This document shows, piece after piece, positions 9,100-18,209 of a DNA stretch of 64,000 nt. Position numbers and translations under genes: made by a program. The notes beneath the pieces were generated by a model. The model made no database searches and was not told the origin of the DNA. It worked only from the letters and a program-made list of their open reading frames with translations. Origin of the DNA: CALEAR01 sp035301485 (GTDB lineage: Bacteria > Pseudomonadota > Gammaproteobacteria > Pseudomonadales > Alcanivoracaceae); assembly GCA_035301485.1 (NCBI GenBank), contig DATGUF010000041.1, positions 62,001-126,000 on the forward strand. Direction: 5' to 3'. How positions within the stretch are numbered: the first letter of the stretch is position 1; the number at the start of each line of letters is the position of its first letter.

Positions 9100-9948
9100 A
9101 TGAAAACTAAAGAGTCACCATCTAGCATTATTCATTGGTTGTACAACACAAAAAAGCGCCACGGTGTAAATTGGTGCAGCTTTGACCACGCGGCACAAAT
9201 ACTTTCGCCTGCGGATATTGTGTTAATAGACGGCACTGCGCCGGCCGACAACCGTATCAAGGCTATTACTGGCAGTAATTGGTCGCAAGTATTGCTGTAC
9301 TTAGGCCGCCTACACGACATTAAAGATCCAACACTGCGTGCCACTGCTAGCGATTTCACACCTTGCCAAAGCAATACCCAGCTACTGCTTAAAGTAGATT
9401 TAGTGCACGGCGTACATTTAATCACCCTTTCACAGTTGCAAGAATCGCAGTTACGCATTTGCCGGCCAAGAGGGTTAAATGACGACGAGAAACAAACGAT
9501 AATTCGTTATGCACTAAGCCGCTTAGAGAGCCACAAAAAACATGCTTGGTGGCCTGCTATCCGATTACTACTGGTACCCTGGGCTTTGCTTCCTAGGGGC
9601 TGGCGCAAGCCTGTTTTCAAGCTATTATCAGGCAGGCGTTTACGCAGATCCGTAGGTGGCACAATTGGTGATGCTTTTTCCTTTATCCAATTCCCAATTT
9701 TGCCATTGGTTAAACAGGATAGTGACGGTAAAACAAAATTGTATCGCCCCTACCCTATGGTGTTTTATCCTTCGGATTTTGACTTATCACCCTACTTCGA
9801 CGTTATTAAATACTCTTTTGCTGATCAAATTGATGGCAAAGGTTTACGTTTATTGCCTTGGAAAGGCGAGATCGGCGCGTTACAAAAACAAGAGGAAACA
9901 CCGCAAGAAAAAAGCGCAGAACCTTCAAACGTTACTGCGCTTAGATAA
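9100..9948 (+). CDS. YiiX/lipo-like permuted papain-fold protein, catalytic residues apparently lost
   Basis: A 282-aa protein resembling the lipo-like branch of permuted papain-fold (NlpC/P60-related, YiiX/YaeF) proteins: GDxVLxDG-like opening, YLGRLHDIKDPTLRA, a TQLLLKVDLVHGVHLITL strand, LRICRPRGLNDDEKQ, then LLPRGW and FPILPLV. In the family as I recall it, a histidine precedes the YLGR strand (WSHxxLYLG) and a cysteine begins the CSxxxxEAF helix. Here these read NWSQVLLYLG and SVGGTIGDAFSF, so both appear replaced. No clear Shine-Dalgarno site is seen before ATG 9100. In Pseudomonas a related gene sits at the same place beside tatD. Assignment to the family is fairly sure; loss of activity is inference. 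Confidence 0.7.
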   Translation: MKTKESPSSIIHWLYNTKKRHGVNWCSFDHAAQILSPADIVLIDGTAPADNRIKAITGSNWSQVLLYLGRLHDIKDPTLRATASDFTPCQSNTQLLLKVDLVHGVHLITLSQLQESQLRICRPRGLNDDEKQTIIRYALSRLESHKKHAWWPAIRLLLVPWALLPRGWRKPVFKLLSGRRLRRSVGGTIGDAFSFIQFPILPLVKQDSDGKTKLYRPYPMVFYPSDFDLSPYFDVIKYSFADQIDGKGLRLLPWKGEIGALQKQEETPQEKSAEPSNVTALR

Positions 9949-9967
9949 TAAGCATACTGGTGGTAAG

Positions 9968-9990
9968 GCTCCTTTAGCTAAAGGAGCTTT
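9968..9990. terminator. Convergent palindromic terminator
   Basis: GCTCCTTTAGCTAAAGGAGC is a perfect 20-base palindrome followed by TTT. It lies between two converging genes, the papain-like gene and tatD. Confidence 0.7.
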
Positions 9991-9996
9991 ACGTTG

Positions 9997-10779
9997 CTAT
10001 TTTGCTTTATCGAATAATTCAAAAAAATTATCCGCAGTTACTTTAGCCACTTCCGCTAATGGTACGCCTTTTACTTCTGCTAAACATTCAGCCACTTTAG
10101 GCACCAAACTAGGTTCGTTTTGCTTGCCTCGGTGCGGCACAGGGGCCAACCAAGGTGCATCGGTTTCAATAAGTAGTTTGCTTAATGGCAAGGACGCAGC
10201 GGTATCGCGTAACTCATCAGCACTCGCAAAGGTAAGAATGCCCGATAATGAGATATAGAACCCCATATCAATGGCTTGTTCCGCCATGTCTAAATCTTCG
10301 GTAAAGCAATGCAAAACACCTTTTACCTTTCCTTCGCCGTGTTCACGTAATAGCTGTAGCGTATCTTCTTTCGCTGCACGGGTATGGATGATTAGAGGCA
10401 GCCCAGTTTCTTTTGCTACCTCAATATGAGTAATAAAACGTTTTTGTTGTTCGCGTTTTTTATCTTCTTTCGCTTTAAAGTAGTCTAACCCTGTTTCACC
10501 AATGCCCACCACTTTGGGGTGTTGTGCGTGCTTCATAAGCCAAGCACGGCAATCTTCTTGTTCACTCACAAATAATGGGTGTTCGCCAACACTAGCAAAT
10601 ACCTGCGGCCAATCTTCAGCAATCTCTAAAATGCGAGGCAGCGTGCCTGGTTCCACACCAATGCATAACATATGGCTAACATTAGCCGCCGCAGCATTTT
10701 TCATCACCATTGAGAAATCACCACCATAGGCTTCTAAATCGAGACGATCTAAATGGCAGTGCGAATCAACAAAATACAA
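9997..10779 (-). CDS. tatD: TatD-family metal-dependent hydrolase (YcfH type)
   Basis: A TIM-barrel metallohydrolase (260 aa) of the TatD/YcfH family, whose members act as 3'-5' DNA exonucleases. Metal ligands are visible: the HxH pair near the start (DSHCHLD), GIGETGLDY, IHTRAAKED, GVLHCFTED and LLIETDAPWLAP. Length is normal. It ends the large minus-strand fatty-acid/thymidylate/polymerase cluster, a common position in gammaproteobacteria, 15 bases after pilZ. Confidence 0.93.
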   Translation of the reverse strand: MYFVDSHCHLDRLDLEAYGGDFSMVMKNAAAANVSHMLCIGVEPGTLPRILEIAEDWPQVFASVGEHPLFVSEQEDCRAWLMKHAQHPKVVGIGETGLDYFKAKEDKKREQQKRFITHIEVAKETGLPLIIHTRAAKEDTLQLLREHGEGKVKGVLHCFTEDLDMAEQAIDMGFYISLSGILTFASADELRDTAASLPLSKLLIETDAPWLAPVPHRGKQNEPSLVPKVAECLAEVKGVPLAEVAKVTADNFFELFDKAK

Positions 10780-10794
10780 AAAACTTCTCCATTA

Positions 10795-11145
10795 TCAAAG
10801 GGTTTGTGTGGGCCTGTCGGAATCAAGAGTGCCAGCCAAATAATGCTCTATCAGCTTTCTAACTTCGGCTCCTTCTTGGTCAGAAAAATGAACGCCAATA
10901 CCAGCCGACCTACGCCCTTGAGCTCCTATGGGTGTCATCCAAGCCACAGTGCCAGAAACAGGAATATCTTGAGGCTCATCCATGAGTTTGAGTAAGAAAA
11001 AAACTTCTTCCCCCAGTTTATATTTCTGCGTTGTGGGCATAAAGAGGCCGCCGTTTTTTAAAAAAGGCATATAAACAGAATAAAGCATTGCTTGATCTTT
11101 AATGATCATCGTTGGAATGCTGCCGTGGCCTTTTCCAGTTTTCAT
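10795..11145 (-). CDS. pilZ: PilZ-type protein for type IV pilus biogenesis
   Basis: A 116-aa PilZ-domain protein. The core LYSVYMPFLKNGGLFMPT, YKLGEEVFFLLKLMDEP, VAWMTPIGAQG and AGIGVHFSDQEG matches the PilZ that works with the pilus extension ATPase. This subtype lacks the RxxxR motif that binds cyclic-di-GMP, and none is visible here. The start at 11145 is supported by AGGAG eight bases upstream. It sits directly after holB, its usual location in Pseudomonas. Confidence 0.93.
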   Translation of the reverse strand: MKTGKGHGSIPTMIIKDQAMLYSVYMPFLKNGGLFMPTTQKYKLGEEVFFLLKLMDEPQDIPVSGTVAWMTPIGAQGRRSAGIGVHFSDQEGAEVRKLIEHYLAGTLDSDRPTQTL

Positions 11146-11158
11146 TGCGGTTCTCCTT

Positions 11159-12166
11159 TTAGTAAGCAGCTACTATATCACGCGCAACAGGGACTCCTAC
11201 TAGCACCATTAAAACTTGCTCATACAGCAGCTCTACATTTGGGTTAGCGCTTGTTTGCACGAGCTTTAATGCTCTCATTACTGCCTGTTGAAATTCAAAC
11301 AAACGTGTGCGAGGAATATTTAACATGATATCAAATGCAGGAACCAGAGCAGGATCCGCTTGATGCTTAATACCGTAATGCCATTTTATTGCGGCTGCTG
11401 TCCATTCATAACAAGCGGTTAGTAAATTAACGGCATCATACCCTGCAAGTTTTTTAGCAAGGGTCGGCACTCTGGGTGGATGCTTGGGGATGTTAGCAAT
11501 TTCGTGAAAAATATCTTGCCGATTCAAAAACCAATCGGTATCAGCTAAGGCTATTGCCTTCAGTGGCGCTCCACCTGCTGCAATGAGCAAACCTTTTGCT
11601 TCATTTTCCTCAATATCACTGTGCTTAAGCCAAGTAATGCCTTCATCCATGCTAGGTTTGGCCACCTGAATTTGTTGGCAACGGCTGATGATGGTGGCTA
11701 GCATTTGGTTTATGTGATGGGTTACTAACAAAATAAATGTGCGCTCACCAGGCTCTTCTAAGGTTTTAAGCAAAGCGTTTTGTGCGCTAGCATTCATGCT
11801 ATCTGCAGGGGTTATTAGCACTGTGCGATAACCACCCTGCTGAGCCGTATGATGAGTAAAATCAACCAAAGAGCGTATTTGATTGATGCGAATATTTTTG
11901 CCTGCTTCTTCAGGTTCAATCAGCACGTGGTCTGGAAAGCTGCCCGCTTTTAGTAATTGGCAATTTTCACATTGCTCACACGCCTCCATGCCTTTAGGTT
12001 GTTGGCAGTGTAACCAGTGCATAAAAGTGGTGGCCAGGAGGTGTTTTCCCACCCCTTCATGCCCCGTTAAAAGCATGGCATGAGGCAATCTATTCTGCTC
12101 TTTCGCTTGCTGAAGTTGCTGCAGGGAAGCGCGTAGCCAGGGTGTTTGTGTGATAGCTGTTTTCAT
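11159..12166 (-). CDS. holB: DNA polymerase III delta-prime subunit
   Basis: The delta-prime clamp-loader subunit (335 aa). It shows a P-loop-like TGHEGVGKHLLA, a zinc-binding module with four cysteines (CQQPKGMEACEQCENCQLL), the sensor region NASAQNALLKTLEEPGERTF and SRCQQIQV. It overlaps tmk by four bases (ATGA), so it is co-translated with it. Length is normal. Confidence 0.95.
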   Translation of the reverse strand: MKTAITQTPWLRASLQQLQQAKEQNRLPHAMLLTGHEGVGKHLLATTFMHWLHCQQPKGMEACEQCENCQLLKAGSFPDHVLIEPEEAGKNIRINQIRSLVDFTHHTAQQGGYRTVLITPADSMNASAQNALLKTLEEPGERTFILLVTHHINQMLATIISRCQQIQVAKPSMDEGITWLKHSDIEENEAKGLLIAAGGAPLKAIALADTDWFLNRQDIFHEIANIPKHPPRVPTLAKKLAGYDAVNLLTACYEWTAAAIKWHYGIKHQADPALVPAFDIMLNIPRTRLFEFQQAVMRALKLVQTSANPNVELLYEQVLMVLVGVPVARDIVAAY

Positions 12167-12789
12167 GATGAGGACAGTATTGCATCAAGGGTATTTGTTA
12201 CCGTTTTGGTGACATCCGCTAAGGCCTGGCTGGCATCAATCACCACATAACGCGCCGGATTCATGGCCGCCCTTTCTAAATAAGCAGCACGAACGCGTTC
12301 GAAGAAAGCCACTTGCTCACTTTCAAACCGGTCTAATGCTGCTCTCTTCGCAGCACGGCTTAGGCCTTCTTCAACAGGAATATCAAACAGTAAGGTTAAA
12401 TCTGGCTGCAAACCTTTTTGCACGAGGCTTTCAAGCTGCTCAATATCAGCTTTACTCAGTTCTCGCCCCCCTCCTTGGTAAGCATAGGTGGCATCGGTAA
12501 AACGATCACACAGCACCCATTTTCCTTGCTTTAATGCGGGTTGAATAACGCGTTCTAAGTGCTGGGCTCTAGCGGCAAATAACAGCAGTAGTTCTGTCAT
12601 AGGGGCCACAGTTTCATCACGATGCGCAAGCAGTAATTGACGCACCTCTTCTGCTAATGGTGTGCCGCCTGGCTCGCGTGTAATCACATATTCAATATCA
12701 CGTGCCGATAAGTAAGCTGCAACGGTATTTAACTGTGTGGATTTACCGGCCCCTTCACTGCCTTCGAATGTAATAAAACATGCTTTCAT
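12163..12789 (-). CDS. tmk: Thymidylate kinase
   Basis: dTMP kinase (208 aa), which makes dTDP for DNA synthesis. It has the P-loop FEGSEGAGKST, the TREPGGTPLAEEVR substrate loop, DRFTDATYAYQGGGR and a LID region rich in Arg and Lys (LSRAAKRAALDRFE). It overlaps mltG upstream by four bases and holB downstream by four bases in one tightly packed operon. Confidence 0.96.
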   Translation of the reverse strand: MKACFITFEGSEGAGKSTQLNTVAAYLSARDIEYVITREPGGTPLAEEVRQLLLAHRDETVAPMTELLLLFAARAQHLERVIQPALKQGKWVLCDRFTDATYAYQGGGRELSKADIEQLESLVQKGLQPDLTLLFDIPVEEGLSRAAKRAALDRFESEQVAFFERVRAAYLERAAMNPARYVVIDASQALADVTKTVTNTLDAILSSS

Positions 12790-13862
12790 TGGGCGCTCTC
12801 CGGTGCTGGGCTGGAACGGTAATCATCACGGCGCTGTAGTTGGTAGCGACGTATGGCGGCTCTGTGCTCGTTATAACTTTTCGAAAAATAATGAGAGCCA
12901 TCGCCTTTCGCTACAAAGTATAAAGTATTACCGCTCGCGGGGTTGAGGGCAGCATGAATAGCTGCCTTGCCTGGCAAAGCTATTGGTGTAGGTGGCATGC
13001 CTTGGATGACATATGTGTTATAAGGCGTTGCTTTACGCAAATCAGCTCGCGTAATTCTCCCCTTATACTCTTCACCCATTCCGTAAATAACCGTCGGATC
13101 TGTTTGCAGTTTCATGCCGCGCTGTAAACGGCGCACAAACACCCCTGCTATTTCTCGTCGTTCTGAGGCTACTCCCGTTTCACGCTCGATGATTGAAGCC
13201 ATGATTAAGGCTTCATAGGGCGTGCTGTAAGGTAGATGCGCTTGCTTGCTCTGCCACAGTTCCTGCAAGCGTTTATCTTGTTCGTTAAAGGCGCGCTGTA
13301 AAATATCAAGATCGCTATCGCCTTTTATATAAAAATAAGTATCTGGGGCGAACCATCCTTCTGGATGTACGCCCTCATGTCCTAGCAGCTGCATAATGTC
13401 AGCGTCACTCAGTTCGCTTGTTTCTGCTGACAAGGTTTCTGTGGCTGCCAACAAATGCCTTAAATCACGAAAACGAGTGCCCTCAACAATAGTAATGCTG
13501 TGGCGTACTACGTCTCCCTGCTGTAGGCGCCTGAGTACTGTTAAGAACGTATCTGCAGGTAGCAAGGTATATTCACCCGCTTTAACATTAATAACAGAGG
13601 GGGTTTTAACCATTTGCCAACGCAGCGCATAACTTAGATGAGAGGCCTCTTGCGCGTTTAAGCAGCCTTTTTTAGCGAGTATATTAGGCACGCTGCGTAC
13701 AGAAGCACCTTTAGGTAAATCGAAGGTGGTGTTAACGCAGTGGTTATTGGCGGTGAAAAGTGGCTGGCTTAATACGTGGCTGGCCCAGTGGTTTACGCCG
13801 TATAAGCCTAACAAAGCTAACAGCGTAAGAAGCGTAAGTGCAGCGAAAAATTTTTTAATCAT
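12786..13862 (-). CDS. mltG: Endolytic peptidoglycan transglycosylase MltG
   Basis: An inner-membrane lytic transglycosylase of the YceG family (358 aa) that cleaves nascent glycan strands and sets their length. One N-terminal membrane helix (residues about 5-23) precedes a LysM-like segment and the catalytic domain, with the catalytic glutamate at about residue 226 in ASIIERETG and the LQTDPTVIYG and TPYNTYVIQGMPPTPIALP signatures. I chose ATG 13862 (MIKKFFAALTLL), which places the membrane helix at the N-terminus. The gene overlaps the end of pabC by eight bases. Confidence 0.95.
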   Translation of the reverse strand: MIKKFFAALTLLTLLALLGLYGVNHWASHVLSQPLFTANNHCVNTTFDLPKGASVRSVPNILAKKGCLNAQEASHLSYALRWQMVKTPSVINVKAGEYTLLPADTFLTVLRRLQQGDVVRHSITIVEGTRFRDLRHLLAATETLSAETSELSDADIMQLLGHEGVHPEGWFAPDTYFYIKGDSDLDILQRAFNEQDKRLQELWQSKQAHLPYSTPYEALIMASIIERETGVASERREIAGVFVRRLQRGMKLQTDPTVIYGMGEEYKGRITRADLRKATPYNTYVIQGMPPTPIALPGKAAIHAALNPASGNTLYFVAKGDGSHYFSKSYNEHRAAIRRYQLQRRDDYRSSPAPESAQ

Positions 13863-14646
13863 GCCAAATAGCGTTCCAGCGTTGTTGGTATTCTCTAGTA
13901 ACGGCACCAACCGATAAATGTTTTTGCCCTAATTTTCTAACGGGCAATATACCTGCCACACTATTACAAGCAAAAGCTTCGAGCACATTATCAAGCGTGT
14001 TCGGTGGTTTTTCAGACACTAGAATATTTTCATGCTGTTTTAGCACCCACTCCCTACCAATACCTGCCACACCGCAAAGGGCTAAATCTGAAGTCCACCA
14101 ACCTTCAGGAAAACGAAAAAAGACATTCATAGCCGTTAGTTCTACAGGCGCACCTGCCCCATCTAGCAACAGGCCTTCGTCCCATTCGTTATTATCCACT
14201 TCTTGGCGTGCTAATACTTGCTCAAGACGATTGAGGTGCTTTATGCCCGCTAAACGTGGTTGGCTAGCTAAAGGGAAAGAACAGACACCCACCTTTAAGC
14301 CCGTCTCATATTTTTCATGCTTAGGAAGCGCTAATGGAAAAACTCTTGGGTAGTAATGGGCTGTGGTTAACTGTTGGCAACTATACCCTCGCCCTCCTAC
14401 TCCACGGGTAACGATGAGCTTAAAAATGCCGTTATCCTGTTTTTTCTGCACGGCTTCAGCCATCAGTGTATCAAGCTGTTGTTCGCTCGCATGGATACCT
14501 AAAACAGACAAGCCGCGGAACAAGCGCTGTTTATGTTGTGGCCAGAAAGGAGCTTTGCCGCGGCACAGCCTAATGGTTTCAAAGCAGCCATCTCCAAAAG
14601 CTATGCCACGATCATTAGTGGCTGTGTAGTGCCAATCAACCGTCAC
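13855..14646 (-). CDS. pabC: Aminodeoxychorismate lyase
   Basis: A fold-type IV PLP enzyme (263 aa) that converts 4-amino-4-deoxychorismate to 4-aminobenzoate and pyruvate for folate synthesis. The PLP lysine is in GIKHLNRLEQVLAR. GDGCFETIR near the start and DEGLLLDGAGAPVELTAMNV are also family features. It sits between fabF and mltG, the standard gammaproteobacterial order, with ATGA overlap to fabF. Confidence 0.94.
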   Translation of the reverse strand: MTVDWHYTATNDRGIAFGDGCFETIRLCRGKAPFWPQHKQRLFRGLSVLGIHASEQQLDTLMAEAVQKKQDNGIFKLIVTRGVGGRGYSCQQLTTAHYYPRVFPLALPKHEKYETGLKVGVCSFPLASQPRLAGIKHLNRLEQVLARQEVDNNEWDEGLLLDGAGAPVELTAMNVFFRFPEGWWTSDLALCGVAGIGREWVLKQHENILVSEKPPNTLDNVLEAFACNSVAGILPVRKLGQKHLSVGAVTREYQQRWNAIWHD

Positions 14647-15884
14647 AACTTGCGGAACACTAAAGAGGCATTGGTGCCACCAAAACCAAAAGAATTAGAC
14701 ATAGCAGCTTGGATTTCTATTTGCTGTGCTTCATGGGGCACTAGGTTTAAATCGCACCCATCATCAGGATTATCCAAGTTAATAGTAGGTGGAGCGATGT
14801 TTTCTTGCATGGCTAGCAAGGTAAATATGGCTTCGACAGCACCTGCTGCGCCGAGCATATGGCCTACCATAGACTTGGTCGAGCTAACAGCCAGGTTATC
14901 TGCATGAGCGCCGTATACAGAACGTATCGCTTTAATTTCCACTAAATCACCCACCTGTGTTGAGGTGCCGTGCGCGTTGATGTACTGCAGATCCTCCGCT
15001 TGCAAACCACTATTTAGCAATGCATTTTTCATTGCCAAGGCAGCACCAGAGCCATCCTCGGGTGGAGAAGTGATGTGGTAAGCATCGCCGCTCATGCCAA
15101 AGCCTGCCACCTCACCATAAATCTTTGCACCTCGTGCTTGTGCATGCTCTAAGGATTCTAAAACAACAACTCCTGAACCATCCGCCATAACAAAACCATC
15201 ACGCTCAGTATCCCAAGGGCGGCTTGCTTTGGTGGGTTCGTCATTTCTAGTGGAAAGTGCGCGGGCTGCACCAAAGCCACCAAGCCCTAATGGGCACGTA
15301 GCTTTCTCTGAACCACCCGCTATCATTACATCAGCTTGCCCTAGTTGAATTTGTTGGGCTGCTAGGCCAATGCTGTGCGTGCCTGTTGAGCAGGCTGTGG
15401 CAATAGCAAAATTTGGTCCGCGAAAACCAAACATAATGGAAACCGTGCCGGCAAGGATGTTAATGATATTTCCCGGCACAAAAAAAGGTGAGAAACGGCG
15501 CGGGCCACTTTCTAAATACTTTTTATGGTTCTCTTCAATCCCTGTTAAACCACCAATGCCTGAGCCAATGGCCACTCCTACTCTTTCTTTATTAATTTCT
15601 TCGTTTTCATATAAACCCGCATCTTGAATGGCTTGCATAGCTGCTACCATCCCATATTGAACAAAGGGGTCTACACGGCGTGCTTCTCGAGCAGTGATAT
15701 ATTTTTGGAGATCAAACTCTGGTACTACACCGCCAATTTGTGTTGTGAACTCACTAGTGTCGAAGTGATCGAGCTTTGTTATACCGCTTTTACCAGCTTT
15801 AATGGCAGCCCAAGAGGAAGCGACATCGGCTCCAAGAGGACATAACAAACCTAACCCAGTTACCACTACCCGACGCTTTGTCAT
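14643..15884 (-). CDS. fabF: Beta-ketoacyl-ACP synthase II
   Basis: The elongating condensing enzyme (413 aa) of type II fatty acid synthesis. The Cys-His-His triad is seen: Cys165 in ATACSTGTHSIG, His in INAHGTSTQVGD and His in KSMVGHMLGAAGAVE. The C-terminal NSFGFGGTNASLVF loop is also present. Length and start are typical. It lies after acpP, separated by a terminator hairpin, and is joined to pabC by an ATGA overlap. Confidence 0.97.
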   Translation of the reverse strand: MTKRRVVVTGLGLLCPLGADVASSWAAIKAGKSGITKLDHFDTSEFTTQIGGVVPEFDLQKYITAREARRVDPFVQYGMVAAMQAIQDAGLYENEEINKERVGVAIGSGIGGLTGIEENHKKYLESGPRRFSPFFVPGNIINILAGTVSIMFGFRGPNFAIATACSTGTHSIGLAAQQIQLGQADVMIAGGSEKATCPLGLGGFGAARALSTRNDEPTKASRPWDTERDGFVMADGSGVVVLESLEHAQARGAKIYGEVAGFGMSGDAYHITSPPEDGSGAALAMKNALLNSGLQAEDLQYINAHGTSTQVGDLVEIKAIRSVYGAHADNLAVSSTKSMVGHMLGAAGAVEAIFTLLAMQENIAPPTINLDNPDDGCDLNLVPHEAQQIEIQAAMSNSFGFGGTNASLVFRKL

Positions 15885-15940
15885 TGGCTTAACTCCCAGA
15901 ATATTCTTCTTAAATTATCATACTAACGGTATGTAGCATA

Positions 15941-15982
15941 AAAAAAGCCGCAAGCTCTATCGCTAGAACCTGCGGCTTTTTA
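15941..15982 (-). terminator. Terminator/attenuator between acpP and fabF
   Basis: On the minus strand the acpP stop is followed by a stem with AAAAAGCCGCA at one arm and TGCGGCTTTTTT at the other, ending in a T tract. It would end most acpP transcripts and let limited read-through reach fabF, matching the high need for acyl carrier protein. Confidence 0.8.
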
Positions 15983-16005
15983 TAGCACTAAGCTAAGCTT
16001 AGGCA

Positions 16006-16239
16006 TTAGGCATGATTAGTTACATAATCAATAGCCGCTTGAACGGTGTTAATTTTCTCAGCTTCTTCATCAGGAATTTCAGTTTCAAATTCCTCTTCTA
16101 AAGCCATTACCAATTCAACAGTGTCTAGTGAGTCGGCACCTAGATCTTCTACAAAAGAAGCAGCAGGTTTAACATCCGCTTCTTCAACACCTAGCTGATC
16201 TACAATAATTTTGATAACTCTTTCTTCAATGCTACTCAT
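16006..16239 (-). CDS. acpP: Acyl carrier protein
   Basis: A 77-aa acidic carrier protein that holds growing acyl chains on 4'-phosphopantetheine. The attachment serine is in the GADSLDTVELVM motif (Ser37). Sequence and length match the family closely. It has its own likely promoter upstream and a terminator downstream, and lies between fabG and fabF as in E. coli. Confidence 0.98.
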   Translation of the reverse strand: MSSIEERVIKIIVDQLGVEEADVKPAASFVEDLGADSLDTVELVMALEEEFETEIPDEEAEKINTVQAAIDYVTNHA

Positions 16240-16260
16240 TTTAATACTCTCTCTAGTTGT

Positions 16261-16274
16261 GGTGCCTCTGCACC
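16261..16274 (-). repeat. Small hairpin in the acpP leader
   Basis: GGTGC / GCACC with a four-base loop lies 21 bases upstream of the acpP ATG, inside the predicted leader. It may affect mRNA stability. Function is inference. Confidence 0.35.
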
Positions 16275-16284
16275 TCAGGCGGCT

Positions 16285-16314
16285 ATTCTAGGTGAACAGC
16301 GTTTGCGCTTGCAA
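16285..16314 (-). promoter_or_regulatory. Likely sigma-70 promoter of acpP
   Basis: On the minus strand TTGCAA (16309-16314) and TAGAAT (16285-16290) are separated by 18 bases, giving a start about 40 bases upstream of the acpP ATG. The match to TTGACA/TATAAT is four of six and five of six. Confidence 0.5.
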
Positions 16315-16393
16315 GCTGCCACTCATTTTTAAAACTGCTTTATTGTTGCCAATTATGACGCTAATTACAAAGTTAACGGTAAAGTTTTACACC

Positions 16394-17137
16394 TTAACCT
16401 GTAAACATACCCCCATTCACATGAATGGTGGTGCCTGTAACATAGGCAGCACCTTCAGATGCCAACCATGTTACAGCATTGGCGATTTCTTCCGCAGAGC
16501 CTAAACGGCCTAGCGGAATTTGTGCCAATAATGAGTCACGCTGCGCTTCAGGCAGCGCGTCTGTCATATCTGTTTGAATGAAACCTGGCGCAACAGAATT
16601 CACGGTAATGGAACGTGAGCCGAGCTCACGGGCTAGCGCTTTTGTTAGGCCATCCATGCCAGCCTTAGCTGCTGCATAATTAGCTTGCCCTGCGTTACCC
16701 ATGCTCCCTACTACAGAGCTAATATTGATAATGCGGCCCCAACGTGCGCGTGTCATGCCGCGTAAAAGGGGCTTAATAACGCGATATAAAGAATTAAGGT
16801 TAGTGTCTATTACACTATCCCACTCTTCTTCTTTCATACGCATCATAATGTTGTCTTGGGTTATACCAGCGTTATTTACCAATACGGTAGGCGCTCCAAA
16901 ACGCTCTTGGATTTCTTTTAGAGCCTCTTGCACAGATTCAGAGCTAGTAACGTTAAGCACCACACCCCCACCGCCTGCAGCGGCAAGCTCTGCCTCAATA
17001 TTTTTTGCACCGTTTTCAGTAGTGGCTGTGCCTACAACGATAAAACCTGCCTCTTGTAAAGATTTAGCGATGGCGCGCCCAATGCCGCGGCTTGCACCTG
17101 TTACCAACGCAATTCTTTGCTCGTCTGTTGTTGTCAT
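16394..17137 (-). CDS. fabG: 3-oxoacyl-ACP reductase
   Basis: An NADPH-dependent short-chain dehydrogenase (247 aa) performing the first reduction of the elongation cycle. It has TGASRGIG (cofactor binding), NNAG, and the catalytic set Ser140, Tyr154 and Lys158 in YAAAKAG, plus the PGFIQTDMT loop. It lies 18 bases downstream of fabD in the same operon. Confidence 0.97.
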   Translation of the reverse strand: MTTTDEQRIALVTGASRGIGRAIAKSLQEAGFIVVGTATTENGAKNIEAELAAAGGGGVVLNVTSSESVQEALKEIQERFGAPTVLVNNAGITQDNIMMRMKEEEWDSVIDTNLNSLYRVIKPLLRGMTRARWGRIINISSVVGSMGNAGQANYAAAKAGMDGLTKALARELGSRSITVNSVAPGFIQTDMTDALPEAQRDSLLAQIPLGRLGSAEEIANAVTWLASEGAAYVTGTTIHVNGGMFTG

Positions 17138-17155
17138 TCTAGTTCTCCTAACATC

Positions 17156-18085
17156 TTAAGCATTAGGGGTGGCGGCTTTCAATGCTTCAAAATCTTCCAT
17201 TGCCATCACCTTCATGCCTTTATCAATACGCCTAATTAAACCGGCTAACACTTTGCCTGGGCCACATTCGTAGGCGTGGGTTACTCCCTCGCTTTGGAGT
17301 AGCTGCACCGTTTCCACCCAACGCACCGGCGAATAGAGCTGCTTAATGAGCGCTGAACGAATTTCCTCAACATCATTAGTAATAGCCACATCTACATTAT
17401 TAATAACGGGCGCTTCAGGCGGGAACATGAGCATACCACTAAGCACTTCTTCTAATTGCTCGGCCGCAGGGCGCATTAGTGCACAGTGTGATGGAACACT
17501 CACTGGCAAGGCCATTGCTCTTCGTGCACCTGCTTCTTTACAAGCTTCAATGGCTCGTTCAACTGCGGCTGTTTCACCAGCAATAACAACTTGCCCAGGG
17601 GAGTTAAAATTAGCGGCTGCCACCACTTCGCCCTGCTCGCTATCGGCACAGGCTTGAATCACTTTATCATCATCAAGCCCTAAAACAGCTGCCATAGCTC
17701 CCTTGCCTGCCGGCACAGCCTCTTGCATCAACTCGCCGCGCTTGCGCACTAATCTAACGGCATCACCTAAACTAAACACACCAGCACAAGTAAGCGCTGT
17801 GTATTCACCTAAACTGTGCCCTGCTAAGTAATGAGGGCGAAAACCGCCACGGTGTTCCCATAAGCGCCATAACGCCACGCCTGCCGTTAAAAGCGCAGGT
17901 TGTGTGATTTCAGTTTTTTGCAATTCATCCGCTGGGCCTTCTTGAATGACTTCCCATAAATCGTAACCCAACGCACCGGAAGCCTCGTTAAGGGTATGAC
18001 AGAAAACGGGCTCATCACGAAAAGCAGCCAACATTCCTACCGATTGCGAGCCTTGGCCTGGGAAAATAAACGCTGTTTTAGTCAT
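17156..18085 (-). CDS. fabD: Malonyl-CoA:ACP transacylase
   Basis: A 309-aa enzyme that loads malonyl groups on acyl carrier protein. The nucleophile is Ser91 in GHSLGEYTAL. The partner histidine is in SVPSHCALM, and QGSQSVGM lies near the N-terminus. It is upstream of fabG and downstream of plsX, with a 124-base gap to plsX that could hold a promoter. Confidence 0.97.
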   Translation of the reverse strand: MTKTAFIFPGQGSQSVGMLAAFRDEPVFCHTLNEASGALGYDLWEVIQEGPADELQKTEITQPALLTAGVALWRLWEHRGGFRPHYLAGHSLGEYTALTCAGVFSLGDAVRLVRKRGELMQEAVPAGKGAMAAVLGLDDDKVIQACADSEQGEVVAAANFNSPGQVVIAGETAAVERAIEACKEAGARRAMALPVSVPSHCALMRPAAEQLEEVLSGMLMFPPEAPVINNVDVAITNDVEEIRSALIKQLYSPVRWVETVQLLQSEGVTHAYECGPGKVLAGLIRRIDKGMKVMAMEDFEALKAATPNA

Positions 18086-18209
18086 ACTTTAATTGAACTC
18101 CGTATTGGTAAATGTGTTCTTAGGTGCTCGCTGTATGTTTAAAGTGGTTGCAGCATACTGCTTGCGAAGTGTGAGCACCAAACTAGATTGCAACAATTTT
18201 TAGCGCCAC

